From Clostridia bacterium (lineage in GTDB: Bacteria; Bacillota; Clostridia; Oscillospirales; Acutalibacteraceae), in the NCBI GenBank assembly GCA_017440755.1, contig JAFSGP010000036.1, positions 62,001-126,000 on the forward strand: a DNA stretch of 64,000 nucleotides, read 5' to 3'. The translations under genes were made by a program, and so were the position numbers. Of this stretch, positions 61,400 to 64,000 are shown piece after piece. The notes under the pieces were generated by a model. It ran no database searches. It was not told the origin of the DNA and saw only the letters and a program-made list of their open reading frames with translations. Every line of letters starts with the position of its first letter. Position 1 is the stretch's first letter.

Positions 61400-62418
61400 A
61401 CAGAGAGGAATTTGTAACCCTGTGTGAGCTGGACGGTTTGCCCGGCTACGAGAACGCAGTGCGCGATTATATTCTGCAGCAGCTGAACAAATATCCTACA
61501 CCGAAAGAGATTACCGTTGATAATATGGGCAACGTCCTGGTGCACCTTATCGGAAAAGAACCTGCTAATAAAGTAGTGCAATTCGATGCGCATATGGACG
61601 AGGTTGGCTTTATCGTAACGCATATTTGTGACGACGGAACGTTGCGATTCGCTACCTTGGGCGGCATCAGCGACCAGGCCTTGTTTGGGCATCGTGTCCG
61701 CATTGGCAAGCAGTGCGGTATCATCGGTGGCAAGGCGGTTCATCAATGCAAGGGACAGGAAAAAGAAAAACTCCCTGCTGCCTCGGAGATGTGTATTGAT
61801 ATCGGTTGCTGTGATGCAGATTCGGCCTGTGCACTGGTCAAAGTGGGAGATGTCGGCACCTTTGATGCCGGTATTACGTGGTTTAACGAAAACATTTTCT
61901 GCGGCAAGGCAGTTGACGACCGAATCGGTTGCGCTCTTCTGCTGGATTTGGCAAAGGAGCAGCCTGCTCGCGATATTTGGCTGTCTTTTTCCGTTCAGGA
62001 GGAATTAGGATTGCGCGGCGCAGGCGTAGCTACGGAGCAGATAAAGCCTGATTTTGCCGTAGCCATTGATGCCACCACGGCGGCAGATACCGCCGGTAAC
62101 AGCGGCGATGATAAGGTTTGCTGCGTTGGGGGCGGTGCTGTGGTTCCCTTTGCGGACGGCGCCACCTTGTACGATTCTGCTCTGCGCCAAAAGGTAAACG
62201 CATTAGCGGCGGCCAACGATATCTCGGTGCAGGTGAAAACCAAAATTGCCGGCGCCAACAATGCAGGTGCTATGCAAAGACGGCATACAGGCGTATACAC
62301 GACCTGCGTGTCCCTCCCTTGCCGCTATATCCATTCACCCTGCTGTCTCGGCAGCGTTCAGGACGTAGAATGCATGCGAAAGTTGCTTAGTTTGTTGGCT
62401 GAGGAACTGACACGATGA
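61396..62418 (+). CDS. M42 family metallo-aminopeptidase, second tandem copy
   Basis: 340 residues from GTG 61396. Motifs: FDAHMDEVGFIV, CGKAVDDRIGCALLLDL, FSVQEELGLRGAG and AIDATTAADTAG, with GANNAGAMQRRHTGVYTTCVSLPCRYIHSP near the C terminus. All metal-binding positions appear intact. It is clearly diverged from the first copy, so the two may prefer different N-terminal residues and could form mixed oligomers (inference). The stop overlaps the GNAT gene (ATGA). Confidence 0.93.
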   Translation: MNREEFVTLCELDGLPGYENAVRDYILQQLNKYPTPKEITVDNMGNVLVHLIGKEPANKVVQFDAHMDEVGFIVTHICDDGTLRFATLGGISDQALFGHRVRIGKQCGIIGGKAVHQCKGQEKEKLPAASEMCIDIGCCDADSACALVKVGDVGTFDAGITWFNENIFCGKAVDDRIGCALLLDLAKEQPARDIWLSFSVQEELGLRGAGVATEQIKPDFAVAIDATTAADTAGNSGDDKVCCVGGGAVVPFADGATLYDSALRQKVNALAAANDISVQVKTKIAGANNAGAMQRRHTGVYTTCVSLPCRYIHSPCCLGSVQDVECMRKLLSLLAEELTR

Positions 62419-63152
62419 TACGTTTAGCTAAGGAAGGGGACTTCTTGACCCCTCCGAAGGACGAAACGCGTTTGCGTATCCATTCCCTGCGGCGCGCATA
62501 CGGCTTGGAAGTGCCGTTTATTCAGTTTTACAGCGATGGGGAAGGGAGCTTGCTCTGCATCATGGATGGTGTAGCTTTTTTCTCTCCTGCTGCCACCGTT
62601 ACGGAGGAATGGACGTACTTTTTAACGGCCAACCCTGCGATTCGAAGCATTCATTGCCCTCAAAATGCCGCGTCTGCGATTGCGGATAGCGGTGAATGGC
62701 TGGCGCGTACCGGTGTGGTGCTTCGCTACGAAGGTGAGAGGGGAGTGTTGCCCTCCAACAGTAATGTTTGTCGCACCCCAAAGCTGCCTGCTGTGTACGC
62801 CCTGCTGGCGGAATGCTTTGACACCATACAGCCTTTTGATGCTTGGTACGTAGACGTTTCCCATCGGGTACGACACGACTGCTGCCAAATCGCTTGTATC
62901 TGCGACGGTGATAGGGTTGTCAGCACGGCTATGACAGTCGCTGAAACGGAAAGTGCCGCTATTTTAGGGCAGGTGGCTACTGCACCTACCCACAGGCGAC
63001 AAGGCCTTGCCGCAAAGTGCGTGTCAGACCTAATTCTCAGATGTAAAGCCGATGAGCTTTACATACTTCCTGTTAATGAAAGAGCCCAAGCACTGTACGT
63101 CGGGCTGGGATTTGCCCCTTGTGATAACTGGGCGGAACTGATTAGAAATTGA
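62415..63152 (+). CDS. GNAT-family acetyltransferase
   Basis: 245 residues. The C-terminal half has a GNAT core: VVSTAMTVAETESAAILGQVATAPTHRRQGLAAKCVSDLI contains the acetyl-CoA loop (RRQGLA), and LPVNERAQALYVGLGFAP is the closing strand-helix. The N-terminal 130 residues are family-specific. Translationally coupled to the second M42 gene. The substrate is unknown. Confidence 0.88.
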   Translation: MIRLAKEGDFLTPPKDETRLRIHSLRRAYGLEVPFIQFYSDGEGSLLCIMDGVAFFSPAATVTEEWTYFLTANPAIRSIHCPQNAASAIADSGEWLARTGVVLRYEGERGVLPSNSNVCRTPKLPAVYALLAECFDTIQPFDAWYVDVSHRVRHDCCQIACICDGDRVVSTAMTVAETESAAILGQVATAPTHRRQGLAAKCVSDLILRCKADELYILPVNERAQALYVGLGFAPCDNWAELIRN

Positions 63153-63162
63153 GGAATCCAAT

Positions 63163-64000
63163 ATGAGTATACCTTTCTTTACTGTAGACCCTCGTTTGGA
63201 GGAGATATCCGTACAAGCAGAAGCAAAGGCCGCGGAAGCCTTTGCGAGAATTGACGCCATTACGGAATATAATCAGCAAAAGGTACTGTCCGCCTACATT
63301 CGTCATCACGTCAGTGAAAGTCATTTTGTGGCTACCACCGGTTACGGCTATGACGATAGGGGCAGGGACGCGCTGGACGCGATATTAGCGGATATTATGG
63401 GCGCTGAGGACGCTCTGATTCGCCACAGCATCGTATCCGGCACCCATGCCATTACCATTGCCTTATTTGCTATGTTGCGTCCCGGTGACGTGTTGCTGGC
63501 GGCAACCGGCGCGCCTTACGATACGTTGGAAAAAGTGATTGGTCACAAAGGGCCTTCGGCAGGCTCCTTGGCCGAATACGGTGTCGATTATCAAGAGGTA
63601 GCCTTAACGACAGAGGAAACCCCCGATATCGTCGCGATTCAGCAGGCTTTGCGTGAAGAGCCACGGGTAAAGATGGTGCATATTCAGCGCTCCCGTGGCT
63701 ATAACACCCGCCCGTCGCTGTCGATTGCGTGGATTGAGCGCATCGTGAAGGCGGTGCGTGAGGTGCGTCAAGACGTCATTATATTTGTGGATAACTGCTA
63801 CGGCGAGTTTGTGGAAACGCGAGAGCCCAACGAGGTTGGCGCTGACTTGATTGCCGGTTCGTTAATTAAGAATCCCGGTGGCGGCATCGCTGAGAACGGA
63901 GGCTATCTCTGTGGCACAAAGGCGTGCATTGAGCAGTGCGCCTATCGTATGACCACCCCAGGTTTGGGACGGGAGGTCGGCGCATCTCTGGGACATAATC
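63163..64000 (+). CDS. PLP-dependent Met-gamma-lyase-like / aluminium-resistance family protein (partial)
   Basis: The first 279 residues of a gene that runs off the right edge. ATG 63163 has GAGGAA 7 bases upstream. It matches the aluminium-resistance family (methionine gamma-lyase-like fold, YnbB type): TTGYGYDDRGRDALDAILADIMGAEDALIR, SGTHAITIALFAMLRPGD, VFVDNCYGEFVE-type Asp motif (IIFVDNCYGEFVET), and the PLP lysine in GSLIKNPGGGIAENGGYL. The family's natural reaction is not well defined. Confidence 0.9.
   Translation, partial: MSIPFFTVDPRLEEISVQAEAKAAEAFARIDAITEYNQQKVLSAYIRHHVSESHFVATTGYGYDDRGRDALDAILADIMGAEDALIRHSIVSGTHAITIALFAMLRPGDVLLAATGAPYDTLEKVIGHKGPSAGSLAEYGVDYQEVALTTEETPDIVAIQQALREEPRVKMVHIQRSRGYNTRPSLSIAWIERIVKAVREVRQDVIIFVDNCYGEFVETREPNEVGADLIAGSLIKNPGGGIAENGGYLCGTKACIEQCAYRMTTPGLGREVGASLGHN

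Noticed and set aside
1..64000. CRISPR arrays, tRNA or rRNA genes, insertion sequences, prophage or attachment sites
   Set aside because: None were seen: there are no regularly spaced short repeats, no cloverleaf with CCA-type ends, and no transposase or integrase frame. The only long direct repeats are the BMC-H units.

Overview
The window reads as chromosome of a Gram-positive, anaerobic, moderately GC-rich member of the Clostridia, probably a gut Oscillospirales-type organism. This is inferred from gene content and order: tig-clpP-clpX-lon-engB, yggS-sepF-ylmH-divIVA-lspA-rluD, miaB-ylbF-mutS-mutL-miaA and DUF1934-argS are all Firmicutes arrangements, Shine-Dalgarno sites are strong, and a glycyl-radical pathway is present. 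I saw no rRNA, tRNA, CRISPR array, insertion sequence or prophage, and no gene-free stretch longer than 300 bases.

Layout. 1-7800: end of a B12-binding-domain radical SAM gene with its DUF2344 partner, then rplS with a structured leader, two signal peptidase I genes, rbgA, rnhB, yraN, a dipeptidase, thrC and a phosphoesterase. 7860-14300: the protein quality-control block (trigger factor, ClpP, ClpX, Lon) and the GTPase EngB. 14315-17295 (minus strand): murI, a DUF1934 gene and argS. 17400-18920: a CPBP-family membrane protein and tadA.

19036-35340 is the accessory highlight, a bacterial microcompartment (BMC) locus for deoxyhexose (rhamnose/fucose) breakdown. A DeoR-type regulator faces a co-directional run of 17 genes: rhamnulokinase, acetate/propionate kinase, class II aldolase, B12-independent glycyl-radical diol dehydratase and its activase, a PduO-like adenosyltransferase, CoA-acylating aldehyde dehydrogenase, zinc alcohol dehydrogenase, five single-BMC-domain shell proteins, PduL, an EutN/CcmL-type vertex protein, a PduS-like Fe-S protein and a PduT-like double-BMC protein. 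The inferred flow is rhamnulose to rhamnulose-1-phosphate, then DHAP plus lactaldehyde, then 1,2-propanediol, then propanal inside the shell, ending as propanol and propionyl-CoA, propionyl-phosphate, and propionate with ATP. The isomerase and sugar transporter are not in the window. Four enzymes carry short amphipathic helices resembling encapsulation peptides. One shell gene encodes a Lys/Ala-rich extension with a second well-placed start inside, so it probably makes two proteins.

35355-48800: housekeeping again: a histidine phosphatase, tRNA modification and mismatch repair, a HlyD-like membrane protein, then the division and envelope genes. 48809-57746: aminoacyl-tRNA synthetases gltX-glnS (minus) and trpS (plus) from overlapping divergent promoters, an orphan PflX-like radical SAM protein, a LUD-domain protein, and a pncB-cca pair. 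57858-64000: a RING/zinc-ribbon/DUF2628 membrane protein, murD, two tandem M42 aminopeptidases, a GNAT protein and the start of a PLP-dependent Met-gamma-lyase-like gene cut by the window edge.

All family calls come from reading motifs and gene order by eye. No database search was possible.
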